Shown: positions 1 to 8,255 of the stretch, piece by piece | How the letters are laid out: each line of letters begins with the position of its first letter | Numbering within the stretch: position 1 is the stretch's first letter | Assembly: GCF_947259555.1 (NCBI RefSeq) | Contig: NZ_CAMYMD010000047.1 | Location: 1 to 57,404 of the forward strand | Source of the DNA: an uncultured Roseovarius sp. | Lineage (GTDB): Bacteria > Pseudomonadota > Alphaproteobacteria > Rhodobacterales > Rhodobacteraceae | Direction: 5' to 3' | Length of the DNA: 57,404 nt | Position numbers and translations under genes: made by a program | The notes under the pieces: generated by a model | Told to the model about the DNA's origin: nothing | The model's input: only the letters and a program-made list of their open reading frames with translations | Database searches by the model: none

Positions 1-139
1 GCCAGACGGCGCTCTGCCGGTCGAGGTCGAGATGCGTGAACCAGTTCGCCACCCTGACCAGGGGCGGCCCCGCGCCGGACGAGGCAAACGCGATCCGAAC
101 ACCGTCCGCTGATGTGCAAAAGCCCACGCTCTGTTTCAT
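1..139 (-). CDS. Alpha/beta-hydrolase-type protein, N-terminus only (runs off window)
   Basis: Reading the minus strand from an ATG at 137-139 gives an uninterrupted 46-residue N-terminus beginning MKQSVGFCTSADGVRIAFAS, followed by GPPLVRVANWFTHLDLD and ending at SAVW. The pattern (SADGVRIA, a GxGPPLV turn, then AxWxTHL) is the usual start of alpha/beta hydrolases that occur alone or fused to regulator or adenylate-cyclase domains. The catalytic part lies outside the window, so neither the enzyme type nor a fusion partner can be decided. It points out of the window, away from the decayed liv genes. Confidence 0.6.
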   Translation of the reverse strand, partial: MKQSVGFCTSADGVRIAFASSGAGPPLVRVANWFTHLDLDRQSAVW

Positions 140-369
140 TTTACCAGTCTACACGCCACCAATAGCTTTATAAAGCAACCAGAGGCGATGCGCCTTTCGA
201 CACCTGTCTTTGCCATGTCCATCAAGAGCTTGCCAGGCGTCACTGTCTCGCTGTGATCAGCCGTATTGGACCGGCTGCGGATCGGGGCTATCGGCCTCGG
301 GTCCGGTGCCGTCCGAATGGATGTCGTCGCATGCCGCACTGTTGCGCTGGCTTGCCGTAAAGATCGCCC
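140..369. other. Non-coding or fully decayed sequence
   Basis: Between the hydrolase start and the livH fragment I see no convincing gene on either strand. The short open frames here have no recognisable motif. It is probably eroded remainder of the liv operon. Confidence 0.4.
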
Positions 370-504
370 CCAATAGCCCATGCCGAGGTTGAAGAGCAGC
401 AGGTACGAAATGAACGCGCCCATCATGAAACAGGCGCCGTGAGCGAAATTCACCACCTTGACGATACCGAGCATGATCTGCCCGGTCAGTGCGACACGCG
501 GCAC
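370..504 (-). pseudogene. livH fragment (branched-chain amino-acid ABC permease)
   Basis: The minus-strand frame contains about 45 residues (MLGIVKVVNFAHGACFMMGA and then FISYLLLFNLGMGYW) that match the conserved first membrane helices of LivH-type permeases, in particular the VVNFAHG signature. After GYW the frame loses all resemblance and nothing upstream completes the permease, so only a stub remains. It belongs with the livF, livG and substrate-binding remnants on the same strand at 1497-2543. Together they describe a dead HAAT-family transporter operon. The 5' end overlaps the upstream non-conserved part of the frame of the AraC gene. Confidence 0.7.
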
Positions 505-611
505 GCCGAAATCTCGATCATCGGCCCTCCCCCTCGAACGCCCTTGGACAGCACAATGATTTGCGCCGTGATTTTACTGTTCCCCACTATTCTGTCACCG
601 CAAACCTCCCA

Positions 612-1481
612 ATGATCGGCGTCATGCACGAGAATCTATCTGAAACCCACATTGTTGGCGAGAACACGCATCAACGCGCCGTACGCGCCGAGGATTGCCC
701 GGCGCTGGCCCATCGGCTGCTGTCACATGTGGGCGTCGGCGATGCGGCGCCGCCCTACCGTGTGGTGCGCACCAACCTCAGTGGCGCCTGTCTGCACGCC
801 TGCCTGGGCGGTGAGGGTCGGATGCTGCTGGATGGCCGCTGGCGGCTGCACCGGGCGGGCATGGTGACGCTGGCTCCGGCCCACGTGCTGCACGCCTTTC
901 ACGCGGTGCCGGGCAAGCGCTGGCAATATTGCTGGGTGCGCTACACGCCGCAATCGCCCCGCTCGGCGATCGAGGGGATGACACCGCTGGTCGCGCAGGT
1001 GGATCCCAAGCCGTTGTCGGACGCGATCCTCGGCCTTTACCACGAGGTGAACAGCAGCGGCGACATCGCGGCGGCGGCGCTGTGGATCGACCTGATCGAA
1101 CACGACGTGAAACGCTACACCGAGCCGCTGCGCAACGAAGAGCGGCTCAGCAAGCTCTGGGCCGAGGTCACCGCCGAGCTGGGCCGCCCCTGGACACTGG
1201 ACCAGTTGGCCGCGATCGCCGGCCTCAGCGGAGAGCACTTGCGGCGGCTCTGCCAGACCCGGCTGGGCCGCAGCCCGATGCAGCAGCTGACCTGTCTGCG
1301 CGTCCAGCAGGCCGCACAGCTTCTGGCGACGACCGACACGAGGGTTGAGGACGTGGCCTTCGCGGTCGGCTATCAGAATCCGTTTGCCTTCTCGAACGCC
1401 TTCAAGCGCATGACGGGCTTTCGTCCCTCGCGTTTTCAGCGCGGACGGACATTGCCTGAACCCGACGAGGTGCAAAGCTGA
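612..1481 (+). CDS. AraC-family transcriptional regulator
   Basis: A predicted cytoplasmic one-component regulator of 289 residues. The N-terminal half is a cupin-like sensing domain (visible as GEGRMLLDGRWRLHRAGMVTLAPAH). The C-terminal ~100 residues carry the two helix-turn-helix motifs of the family: WTLDQLAAIAGLSGEHLRRL and then DVAFAVGYQNPFAFSNAFKR, ending with the canonical GFRPSRFQR. The start is uncertain: 612 (MIGVMHEN) or 624 (MHENLS) is preferred because sequence further upstream has no family resemblance and runs into the livH fragment. It sits on the opposite strand inside a decayed branched-chain amino-acid transporter operon, so its original target may be gone. The effector is unknown. 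Family assignment is secure; regulon is not. Confidence 0.85.
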   Translation: MIGVMHENLSETHIVGENTHQRAVRAEDCPALAHRLLSHVGVGDAAPPYRVVRTNLSGACLHACLGGEGRMLLDGRWRLHRAGMVTLAPAHVLHAFHAVPGKRWQYCWVRYTPQSPRSAIEGMTPLVAQVDPKPLSDAILGLYHEVNSSGDIAAAALWIDLIEHDVKRYTEPLRNEERLSKLWAEVTAELGRPWTLDQLAAIAGLSGEHLRRLCQTRLGRSPMQQLTCLRVQQAAQLLATTDTRVEDVAFAVGYQNPFAFSNAFKRMTGFRPSRFQRGRTLPEPDEVQS

Positions 1482-1496
1482 GGTCCGGCCGGGCGC

Positions 1497-2177
1497 TCAG
1501 GCGCTCAGCCGCGCGCTGATCCGTTCGAAATCAGCCAGCAGCGTGGCGTTGTCGAAAGTCTCGGCCACCTGGCCGACGATGGAGCGCAGGGTGGTGGTCT
1601 TGCCCGCGCCGTTGCGCCCGAACAGTGTCACGAGGTCGCCGGTGCGGACGGTCAGCGCAATGTCGTAAAGCGCCTGGCTCGGCCCGTGCCAGGCCTTCAA
1701 ATCCGAGATATCAAGCACCGTGCGTGTCGTGGAATGTTGCGTTGCCTCAGACGTGGCCACCCCCAGATAAGCCTCGATCACGTCTTCATTGCAGGCGACA
1801 CTGGCATAATCACCCTGGGCAAGGATACGACCGCGCGCCAGCACGGTCACCTCGGGGTCGAGTGCCAGGGTGGTGGCGATCTCCAGCGCACGGCGGTGGC
1901 CACAGGAAAGGTCCCCGGCGCTGACATTCGCCAGATGCGCGATACCGACCGATTCGAGATGCTGCATCGCCGTGGACAGATTGCCGGCGAGCGTGGATTT
2001 ACGGCTCCAGAAGCCATAGGATTCGCCCCGCGTCCGCTGTCAGGCGAGCATCACGTTTTCCCGCGCGGTCATGCTGTTGAAGACCGCCGAGATCTGGAAC
2101 GACCGGACCAGCACCATCCGGGCGATGGCACCGAAGCTTTTGGCGAGGTTCTTGGCGTCAAGCACATTGGCGGCCAT
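1497..2177 (-). pseudogene. livG-livF remnant (branched-chain amino-acid ABC ATPases), deleted and fused
   Basis: From the ATG at 2175-2177 the frame reads as LivG (VLDAKNLAKSFG) but jumps straight to IARMVLVRSFQISAVFNSMT, so the Walker A region is missing. An in-frame TGA at 2040-2042 interrupts ENVMLA/QRTRGESYGFWSRK. The frame continues through HLESVGIAHLA to LALDPEV, then skips Walker B and lands on the LivG tail (GRILAQGDYASVACNEDVIEAYLG). It then runs without a break into LivF (VLDISDLKAWHGPSQALYDI and the Walker A GRNGAGKTT), which stops after about 75 residues at 1497. At least three deletions plus a stop show that both ATPases are dead. Confidence 0.8.
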
Positions 2178-2204
2178 GGGTCTTCTGCTCTTTCAACAAG
2201 GAGG

Positions 2205-2234
2205 ATGCCGGGCCGCGACGCGGCGGCCCGGCAT
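2205..2234 (-). terminator. Strong GC hairpin in the dead liv operon
   Basis: ATGCCGGGCCGC (2205-2216) pairs perfectly with GCGGCCCGGCAT (2223-2234) around a 6-base loop. It lies just after the stop of the substrate-binding remnant and before livG. In transporter operons this is a usual place for an mRNA-processing or attenuating hairpin that favours the binding-protein transcript. No clear U-tract follows. Confidence 0.55.
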
Positions 2235-2249
2235 CCCCTCAGTCAGTGA

Positions 2250-2543
2250 TCAGCCTTTCTCGTCGGTGACGAGGTGGCAGCTGCTCTGCTCCAGCGAACG
2301 AAAGGCGTCGTCGGCATAGTGGATGGCACAGGGCGAGCACATGTCGTTGGTGATGCCGATGTTGGAGGCGCCATTCACGATGATGTCGCGCTTAGCCTCT
2401 TTCGCGACACCGGCCACGGCAAGCGCCGCGCCAGAGTTTGAAAGGTCGTTGATCATGTCGACGCCTTCGACGTCGAACCATTCGCGCGCCTCCAAACTGT
2501 CGCGATCGGCTGCGCGAGACTGGACCCTCGGACCAAGTATCAT
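2250..2543 (-). pseudogene. Branched-chain amino-acid/amide ABC substrate-binding protein fragment
   Basis: About 97 residues remain. AREWFDVEGVDMINDLSNSG, then ALAVAGVAKE, DIIVNGASN and CSPCAIHYADDAF follow the order of the conserved central part of HAAT/Leu-Ile-Val-binding periplasmic proteins (typically AREWxDVEGVDxIxDxxNS...KxxxxSGA...CSPNTxHxxYD). The signal peptide, N-lobe and most of the C-lobe are absent and the frame ends in an unrelated tail. The full family length is about 400 residues, so this is a non-functional remnant of the same operon as the livGF and livH pieces. Confidence 0.65.
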
Positions 2544-2735
2544 GTTGCTCGACGCAACGCCCCGGAGACAGGTCCGAATCCGGATCTGAAAATGAGGCCA
2601 CCCTATCGAATAAGGACATATGGAAAGGAAATTGCAAACTGGTCGTGAAAAAGCAATGGATACGCCGCGTGGCGAAGACTGGAACGATTGGGGTGCAATC
2701 CGGCCATATCACGCGGTGGTCGTTGTCTGTCTGAC

Positions 2736-3548
2736 CTAGCGTTGCAGGAGGTCGCGCCAAAACCGCCAGAGTAGCAGCAGGCCGAAAACCATCGGGATGA
2801 CCCCGAACATCGCAACATAGATCTGCGAGACATAGGCCGGATCATAGGTCGAGTATATACCGGAGCGAACGATGCCGGAAATATGGATCAGCGGGTTGAA
2901 CCACAGGATGTTCTGCACGATTCGGGGCAGGTCCTCGTAGATGTAGAACACCCCCGAAATGAGCAGCAGCGGCCGCGTCAAGATCCCCCAGATCGATTTC
3001 CATATCGCGAAGCGCAGAAACATGAAGCAATTGAACGTCCCGAGGCCAACCCCGAGCACGATACAGAGCAAGAAACCCTCGAGAATGGGAACCACGTCGA
3101 TATTCTCCCGGATATCCTGCGTGACGAACAGGCCGCCGAAAACGATCAGGACCACCATGGTCTGGGTCAGGATGGCGAGCATCGCCCGGGCGATGATGGT
3201 ATCCATATAGGTCACCCGCGAATAGGCCATCAGCGGGCGGTTGAACTGGATCGCCGTCCCCACGGATTGCGACACGTTCTGGTAGTAGCGCAAGGGCAAA
3301 AGCCCACCGGCATAAAACAGGAGAAAGCTGGTGCCGAGCGACGGCGCGCGAAACAGCAGCGACAGACCGACCGCCATCATGGTGATCGCCGCCACCGGCT
3401 CCAGAACAGCCCAGACATATCCGCCCGGAGACCGGCCATAGGTGGTCGACATTTCGCGCAGGATGAGCGCACCGATCACACGTCCGGTACGATTTTTGGT
3501 CCGCTGTGGCGGCTCTGGCTTGTCCGGCGTGTCTGTTGATGCTGTCAT
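2736..3548 (-). CDS. kpsM: Capsule polysaccharide ABC exporter, permease (KpsM-like)
   Basis: A 270-residue inner-membrane permease of the ABC-2 type that, with a KpsT ATPase, would export lipid-linked capsular polysaccharide. The sequence opens with a polar, charged N-terminus, then LILREMSTTYGRSPGGYVWAVLEP, the typical KpsM/Wzm entry motif. Six hydrophobic segments follow, including the conserved RPLLLISGVFYIYEDLP and WFNPLIHISGIVRSG stretch before the last helix. It is transcribed divergently from kpsE with about 65 bp between the starts, so kpsM and kpsE-kpsT share a promoter region. The close match to the group 2 capsule exporter pattern and the adjacent KpsE and KpsT support the assignment. 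The outer-membrane partner (KpsD) is not in the window. Confidence 0.9.
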   Translation of the reverse strand: MTASTDTPDKPEPPQRTKNRTGRVIGALILREMSTTYGRSPGGYVWAVLEPVAAITMMAVGLSLLFRAPSLGTSFLLFYAGGLLPLRYYQNVSQSVGTAIQFNRPLMAYSRVTYMDTIIARAMLAILTQTMVVLIVFGGLFVTQDIRENIDVVPILEGFLLCIVLGVGLGTFNCFMFLRFAIWKSIWGILTRPLLLISGVFYIYEDLPRIVQNILWFNPLIHISGIVRSGIYSTYDPAYVSQIYVAMFGVIPMVFGLLLLWRFWRDLLQR

Positions 3549-3613
3549 TGCGGCATGGTTCCATGTGTCCTATAGACGAGCAATACTTCGCCCCATGCCT
3601 TTGGAGCATAACC

Positions 3614-4861
3614 TTGTCAAATGATCAATCGCCCCCTGACCGGCCCGCGCCTCAGGCCCCCAAGGCTGAATCCCCGTCCAAGCCTGCGGCGGCGAAGAAA
3701 CCAGAGCCCAAGAAAACGCAACCCAAAAAACCGCGTCCACCCGCGCCACCCGCGCGCCCGAAACGGCGCCATCTGGGCATTCTGGTGTCCTTCGTGTTCC
3801 TGGTGCTGGCGCCGCTCGGCGGGGTAGGCACCTATCTGTGGACTTACGCGCAGGATCAATATGCCTCGTCAGTAGCCTTCACCGTGCGCCGCGAGGAAAC
3901 CCCGTCGGCGGTGGACCTGCTGGGCGGGCTGAGCAATCTCTCTACGGCAAGTTCCTCTGATAGCGACATCCTCTTCGAGTACATCCAATCCCACGAACTC
4001 GTGGGAAAGATCGACGACAAGATCGGCCTGCGGGAAATCTATTCAGATCCTTACGAGACCGATCCGGTCTTTGCCTTGCGGCCGAACGCGACAATCGAGG
4101 ATTTGCTGAATTACTGGCGCCGCATGGTACGGATTTCCTATGCGCCCGGGACCGGTCTGCTCGAGCTCAAGGTGCTCAGTTTCGCGCCCGATACCTCACA
4201 GCGCATCGCCGAGGAGATTTTTGCCGAAAGCTCTCAGATGATCAACGCGCTCTCGGCGATTGCGCGGGAAGATGCCATGGGCTACGCGCGTGAAGAGCTC
4301 AACACAGCGCTGGAGCAGCTCAGTGCCGCGCGTCAGGCGCTCACCGCGTTCCGGTCGCGCAGCCAGATCGTGAACCCGGATGCCGATGTTCAGGTCCAGA
4401 TGGGGTTGCTCGGGTCGCTTCAGCAGATGCTGGGCCGGGAATTGATTGATTACGATCTTTTGCGCGATACCGCGCGCGAGAACGATCCGCGCGTGGTTCA
4501 GGCCGAACGCCGGATCGCCGCGATCCGCGAACGGATCCGCGAGGAACGGCTGAAATTCGGCAGTGGCGGCGACCGCGGAGAGACCGGCGATTACGCCGAT
4601 GTGGTGGCCGAATTCGAACGGCTCACCGTCGAACGCGAGTTTGCGGAGAAAAAATACACCTCGGCCCTGTCCAATTTCGATTCCGCCCAGGCCAACGCGC
4701 AACGTCAGAGCCGGTATCTGGCGGCTTATGTGCAGCCGACGCTGGCCGAAAGCGCCGAATATCCCCGCCGATTCCTGATCCTGGGGCTCTGTGGACTGGT
4801 GTTCTTTGGCAGCTGGAGCATCATGGTGCTGGTCTATTACAGCCTGCGGGACCGTCGCTGA
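3614..4861 (+). CDS. kpsE: Capsule export inner-membrane/periplasmic adaptor (KpsE-like, PCP-3)
   Basis: A polysaccharide co-polymerase-type protein of 415 residues linking the KpsMT transporter to the outer-membrane channel. A Pro/Lys-rich cytoplasmic tail (residues ~7-52) precedes a first membrane helix (~53-76). A long periplasmic region with alpha-helical, coiled-coil-like segments (REELNTALEQLSAARQALTAFRSR) follows, and a second helix (~386-407) ends in a short RDRR tail. I chose TTG 3614 because GGAG lies 7 bases upstream (3603-3606) and the upstream ATG at 3563 would add an atypical Cys-rich leader. The gene ends 5 bp before kpsT. Confidence 0.9.
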   Translation: MSNDQSPPDRPAPQAPKAESPSKPAAAKKPEPKKTQPKKPRPPAPPARPKRRHLGILVSFVFLVLAPLGGVGTYLWTYAQDQYASSVAFTVRREETPSAVDLLGGLSNLSTASSSDSDILFEYIQSHELVGKIDDKIGLREIYSDPYETDPVFALRPNATIEDLLNYWRRMVRISYAPGTGLLELKVLSFAPDTSQRIAEEIFAESSQMINALSAIAREDAMGYAREELNTALEQLSAARQALTAFRSRSQIVNPDADVQVQMGLLGSLQQMLGRELIDYDLLRDTARENDPRVVQAERRIAAIRERIREERLKFGSGGDRGETGDYADVVAEFERLTVEREFAEKKYTSALSNFDSAQANAQRQSRYLAAYVQPTLAESAEYPRRFLILGLCGLVFFGSWSIMVLVYYSLRDRR

Positions 4862-4866
4862 GAGCA

Positions 4867-5523
4867 ATGATCGAACTGCGCAACCTGACCAAGAGCTTTC
4901 CCTCGCGGCGTGGCCGGAAATATCTCCTGCGCGAGGTCAATGCCGTGTTCCCGGAGGGCAAGGCGGTGGGGCTCATGGGGCGCAACGGCTCGGGCAAATC
5001 CACCCTGTTGCAGATAATCTCGGGCAATGTCTCTCCCGATGGCGGGGAAATCCTGTCAGATGGCGAGATCTCGTTTCCGGTGGGGTTCGCGGGCACGTTC
5101 CACCGCGATCTCACCGGCGCCCAGAACGTGCGGTTCATCGCCCGGATCTACGGAGTGGATACCGAGGTCTTGCTGGATTTCGTCAGTGATTTCGCGGAAT
5201 TGGGGGATCATTACCATATGCCGGTGCGCTCCTACTCCTCGGGCATGCGGTCGCGGCTGGCCTTCGGGATTTCCATGGGGATCAAGTTCGATACCTATCT
5301 GGTCGATGAGGTGACATCGGTCGGTGACGCCTCGTTCCGGGCCAAGAGCGCGCTCGTCTTCAAGGACCGTATGGCCACGTCCAGTGCCATCGTGGTGACC
5401 CATTCCATCGCCGAGATCCGCAACCTGTGCGATTACGGTGCGGTGCTGGAGAATGGCGAGCTGAGTTTTTTCGAAGATCTCGAAGAGGCCATCGCCTGTC
5501 ATAACCGCAACATGAAACGGTAG
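4867..5523 (+). CDS. kpsT: Capsule polysaccharide ABC exporter, ATPase (KpsT-like)
   Basis: A cytoplasmic ATPase of 218 residues driving capsule export through KpsM. Walker A is GRNGSGKST (residues 38-46), the signature is SSGMRSRLAF, Walker B reads YLVDEVTSVGD and the switch histidine is in VVTHS. The SSGM signature and the short length, without a carbohydrate-binding C-terminal extension, are typical of KpsT rather than Wzt. This suggests export that does not depend on recognition of a capped chain end. It starts five bases after kpsE and is almost certainly co-transcribed with it. Confidence 0.92.
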   Translation: MIELRNLTKSFPSRRGRKYLLREVNAVFPEGKAVGLMGRNGSGKSTLLQIISGNVSPDGGEILSDGEISFPVGFAGTFHRDLTGAQNVRFIARIYGVDTEVLLDFVSDFAELGDHYHMPVRSYSSGMRSRLAFGISMGIKFDTYLVDEVTSVGDASFRAKSALVFKDRMATSSAIVVTHSIAEIRNLCDYGAVLENGELSFFEDLEEAIACHNRNMKR

Positions 5524-5597
5524 ACGGACGCGGCCGGATTGACCCGGAGGGGTCTTACCGCTATCTGCGCCACGGAAATGAGCGGACATGGTAGCCA

Positions 5598-6431
5598 GTG
5601 ATTGATGAAAAGAACGCCACAGTCGCAGGAGCGGTCGACTTGCCGGTCACTGTGGCGATTTCCACGATTGGTCCGCGTCTTTCCAGGCTGGTCCTGCCGC
5701 CGGCTTGTCCCGGTATCGACTACCTCGTCATGGTGCAGAAGGGCGATACGGACGCATGCCCCGACGCGTTGTCGGAGCGTGACGACGTGACGGTATCCCG
5801 GCTGTGCAGCGTCGGTCTGTCGCACAGCCGCAACGCGGCCTTCGAGCACGCCACCGGCGCGCTGCTGGTTTTCGCGGACGATGACATGACGCTGGACACG
5901 GACGGCTTTTGCAGGCTGGCTCGCGCATTCACCGCCGCCCCCGACCTTGGCTTTGCCGCGGGCTGGCGCAGCGACCGGCTGCCCGGGGCCGGGCGGCGCG
6001 GTCGCCCGCACAGGCTGCATCATTTCAATAGCGGGCGGATCTGCGCACCCGAGCTGATGGTGCGGCGCAGCGCCGTCGAGGCCGCCGGGCTGCGCTTCGA
6101 TCCCGATTTTGGATTGGGGGCGCGGTTCGGTCTGGGGGAGGAATACGTCTTTGTGACCGATGCGCTCAAGGCCGGGCTGCGAGGGCTCTCATTGCCCGTC
6201 GCGGTGGGCCGCCATCCGTCCGAGAGCACCGGAGACAACTGGTGTCGCGCGGATCTGATGCAGGCGCGTGTTGCGGTTCTGGGCCGGGTCTTTGGCCGGT
6301 ACGCGCCGCTGGTGCGGGTGCTGTATGCGCTGCGCTACCGGCGTCGGATCGGAGGCCTGAGGCATTTTCTAGCCTTTGTCAGAGGACATATCCCGGATTC
6401 CCAGGAAAGAACTGCTCATGACGACCCCTAA
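5598..6431 (+). CDS. Glycosyltransferase family 2-like protein
   Basis: A putative GT-A glycosyltransferase of 277 residues. The donor-binding pattern is VAISTIGPR near the N-terminus, a metal-binding triad in LLVFADDDMTLD (~residue 95), then CAPELMVRRSAVEAAGLRFD and FGLGARFGLGEEYVF, where the EE is the usual catalytic-base region of GT2 enzymes. GTG 5598 is the only plausible start; no good upstream ATG is in frame. Its 3' end overlaps the start of the sulfotransferase gene by 14 bases, suggesting translational coupling. Donor and acceptor sugars cannot be inferred. Confidence 0.7.
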   Translation: MIDEKNATVAGAVDLPVTVAISTIGPRLSRLVLPPACPGIDYLVMVQKGDTDACPDALSERDDVTVSRLCSVGLSHSRNAAFEHATGALLVFADDDMTLDTDGFCRLARAFTAAPDLGFAAGWRSDRLPGAGRRGRPHRLHHFNSGRICAPELMVRRSAVEAAGLRFDPDFGLGARFGLGEEYVFVTDALKAGLRGLSLPVAVGRHPSESTGDNWCRADLMQARVAVLGRVFGRYAPLVRVLYALRYRRRIGGLRHFLAFVRGHIPDSQERTAHDDP

Positions 6432-7176
6432 ACGTGATCTCTCTGTGTTGCGGCGCATGGCCAGGACGCTCTCGCGGCGGATCAGCCCCGGTGTCGAGCG
6501 GCATGTGATCTGGCTGCCGCAGGCGCAGATCGGCTATTTTCGCATTGGCAAGGCGGCCAATACCTCGATCCGAACCGCGCTCGCCCAGGCCTTCGGGCTG
6601 ACATCGGCCAAGGGTTTGAGGCCGGCCAAGGATGCGTTCTGGTCCCGCCAACCGCGCCATCTCGTGCGACGGATGCGACCGGCGACCTATGCCCTGTCGC
6701 CCGCCACCCGCGCGGGCTGGAGCTTCAGCTTCGTGCGTCATCCGGTGGCGCGGCTTTATTCGTGCTGGCACAACAAGGTGATAGAGAATCCCGTTATTTT
6801 GCCCGCCATGGCGGATATGGGCATTGACCACGGCATGCCCTTTGATGATTTCGTCGCCCTCGTGGCGTGCACGCCGGATGCCAAAACCGAGATTCATCTG
6901 CGATCGCAGGCGTCCATTCTGACTTGGCATGGCCGGGTGCTGCCCGATTTCATCGGACGGGTCGAGGATGCCGAGACCGATTGGGCCCATGTGCGGTGGG
7001 AAATCAGGATGCGGTGCGGGACGGATCCGGGGCCGATGCTGCGCCGCAACATAAGGGGCCAGACCGCGCCGGAGATCGCCGAGACATTGTCCCCAAAGAC
7101 CCTGGCGCTGATCTCTGAACGCTACGCCGAGGACTTCCGGCTGTTTTATTCCGAGGCTGACGACGCCAGCGGCTGA
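6418..7176 (+). CDS. Sulfotransferase family 2-like protein
   Basis: A predicted carbohydrate O-sulfotransferase of 252 residues using PAPS. The motif YFRIGKAANTSIRTAL (residues ~40-55) corresponds to the 5'-phosphosulfate loop (usually PKxGxTS), and FSFVRHPVARLYSCWHNK is the 3'-phosphate-binding RxPxxRxxS motif. A later REYAEDFRLFYS-like end (RYAEDFRLF) is also typical of this family. ATG 6418 is preferred over 6376 because AGGAAAG lies just upstream. It overlaps the glycosyltransferase gene upstream and converges with 7146-8255, overlapping its 3' end by 31 bases. It implies that the exported glycan may be sulfated, common for marine polysaccharides but not proven here. Confidence 0.75.
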   Translation: MTTPKRDLSVLRRMARTLSRRISPGVERHVIWLPQAQIGYFRIGKAANTSIRTALAQAFGLTSAKGLRPAKDAFWSRQPRHLVRRMRPATYALSPATRAGWSFSFVRHPVARLYSCWHNKVIENPVILPAMADMGIDHGMPFDDFVALVACTPDAKTEIHLRSQASILTWHGRVLPDFIGRVEDAETDWAHVRWEIRMRCGTDPGPMLRRNIRGQTAPEIAETLSPKTLALISERYAEDFRLFYSEADDASG

Positions 7177-8255
7177 AGCCGCTCCAGCATGGCAAGCACC
7201 CGCTGCCCCAGATCGCGCGGACAGAACATCTCGCGCAGCCAGTCCGGGTCGGGTGTGCCATGGCGCAGATGCAGAAGATCGTCGAGCGTGACGATCACGC
7301 CGCTCTGCGCAAAAATCCGGCGCATCGCCGCGGCCATCGGATCCATGTAGGCATCGACGTAGTCGACATAGACCATGGTCGGCACGCCTTCGCGAATCAG
7401 ATCGATTGCGGCGGTCGAGGTGCAGGTGATCCCCAGGGCGGCCCGCTCTATCGCCTCTTGCATGGAGCAGGCGGTGAGCTTTAGATTTGCGGGCCAGGGC
7501 TGGCGCGCGCTGTCCATCAGGCGCGCATAATCGTGCTTTTCGCGGTGCAGGTGGGTCTGGTTCTCGTCGGGCAGGTGACGCAGCTTGATCCAGACATCGC
7601 GGTGGGGATAGGCCTCGGCCAGCGCGGTCATGACGTTCAGGACATGCACCCGGCCGCGGCGCGTCAGCGGCGAGATGGCCTGCGCGAAAAAATAGATATC
7701 ACGCCGGTCGGCAAGATCGCCGGGCGGGTTCGGGGCGGGCTCAAGAAAGGTCGGATGGCCGAAATCGACCAGCGGAGCGCCAAGACTGCTGTCATGCGCG
7801 GCCTGCTGCGCCGCGTAGTCGGCGAATGTCTTCAAATCCGATTGTGGAAAGAGAAACACCCCGTCGCAGGGCATTCGGTTGGCAAAGCCCCGCTCGGGAA
7901 AGAAATCGAGCCCGCCGAGAAAGGCGATGACCTGCGCCCGCCCCCGGTGGTGCCGAAACGCCGGCGTCGTCAGAAGGCTGCGCAGGGGCTGAAAGACCCG
8001 GCTGGTCAGGACCGCATCATACTGGCCGTCCTGCACCGCCTGTACGAGCCCCTCGTCGGTCAGCAGCAGATAATCGCCGTCAGGTACGAACATCTCCAAC
8101 TGGCGGCGCGACAGACCTTCTTCGGGCATGTAACAGCCCAGAATGACCGAGGCGGATGGGGCGGCCTCGTGCAACAGTGCCCGCAGGCGAACGGCAAAGA
8201 TCAGGGTGGAGTCGTCGCAAAACGGGATCAAAAGACGGGTTGGGCGGCGGCTCAT
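7146..8255 (-). CDS. DUF6716-like putative glycosyltransferase
   Basis: A protein of 369 residues starting MSRRPTRLLIPFCDDSTL. The N-terminal half has a Rossmann-like pattern (LLIPFCDD, AVLTSRVFQPL, VIAFLGGLDFFPERGF). The C-terminal half has DVWIKLRHLPDENQTHLH and then a CTSTAAIDLIREGVPTMVYVDY segment that resembles the nucleotide-sugar/lipid-acceptor loop of GT-B capsule transferases. It resembles the DUF6716 family, which I recall near nonulosonic acid genes; the match is from memory and not tested. The start codon overlaps the stop of the small gene upstream (ATGA at 8252-8255). A longer frame reaching 8747 exists but would overlap the NeuA gene and has no family-like content. Confidence 0.6.
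   Translation of the reverse strand: MSRRPTRLLIPFCDDSTLIFAVRLRALLHEAAPSASVILGCYMPEEGLSRRQLEMFVPDGDYLLLTDEGLVQAVQDGQYDAVLTSRVFQPLRSLLTTPAFRHHRGRAQVIAFLGGLDFFPERGFANRMPCDGVFLFPQSDLKTFADYAAQQAAHDSSLGAPLVDFGHPTFLEPAPNPPGDLADRRDIYFFAQAISPLTRRGRVHVLNVMTALAEAYPHRDVWIKLRHLPDENQTHLHREKHDYARLMDSARQPWPANLKLTACSMQEAIERAALGITCTSTAAIDLIREGVPTMVYVDYVDAYMDPMAAAMRRIFAQSGVIVTLDDLLHLRHGTPDPDWLREMFCPRDLGQRVLAMLERLQPLASSASE

Noticed and set aside
3563..3613. Earlier ATG for kpsE
   Set aside because: It adds a Cys-containing leader not typical of KpsE, while TTG 3614 has GGAG at the right distance.
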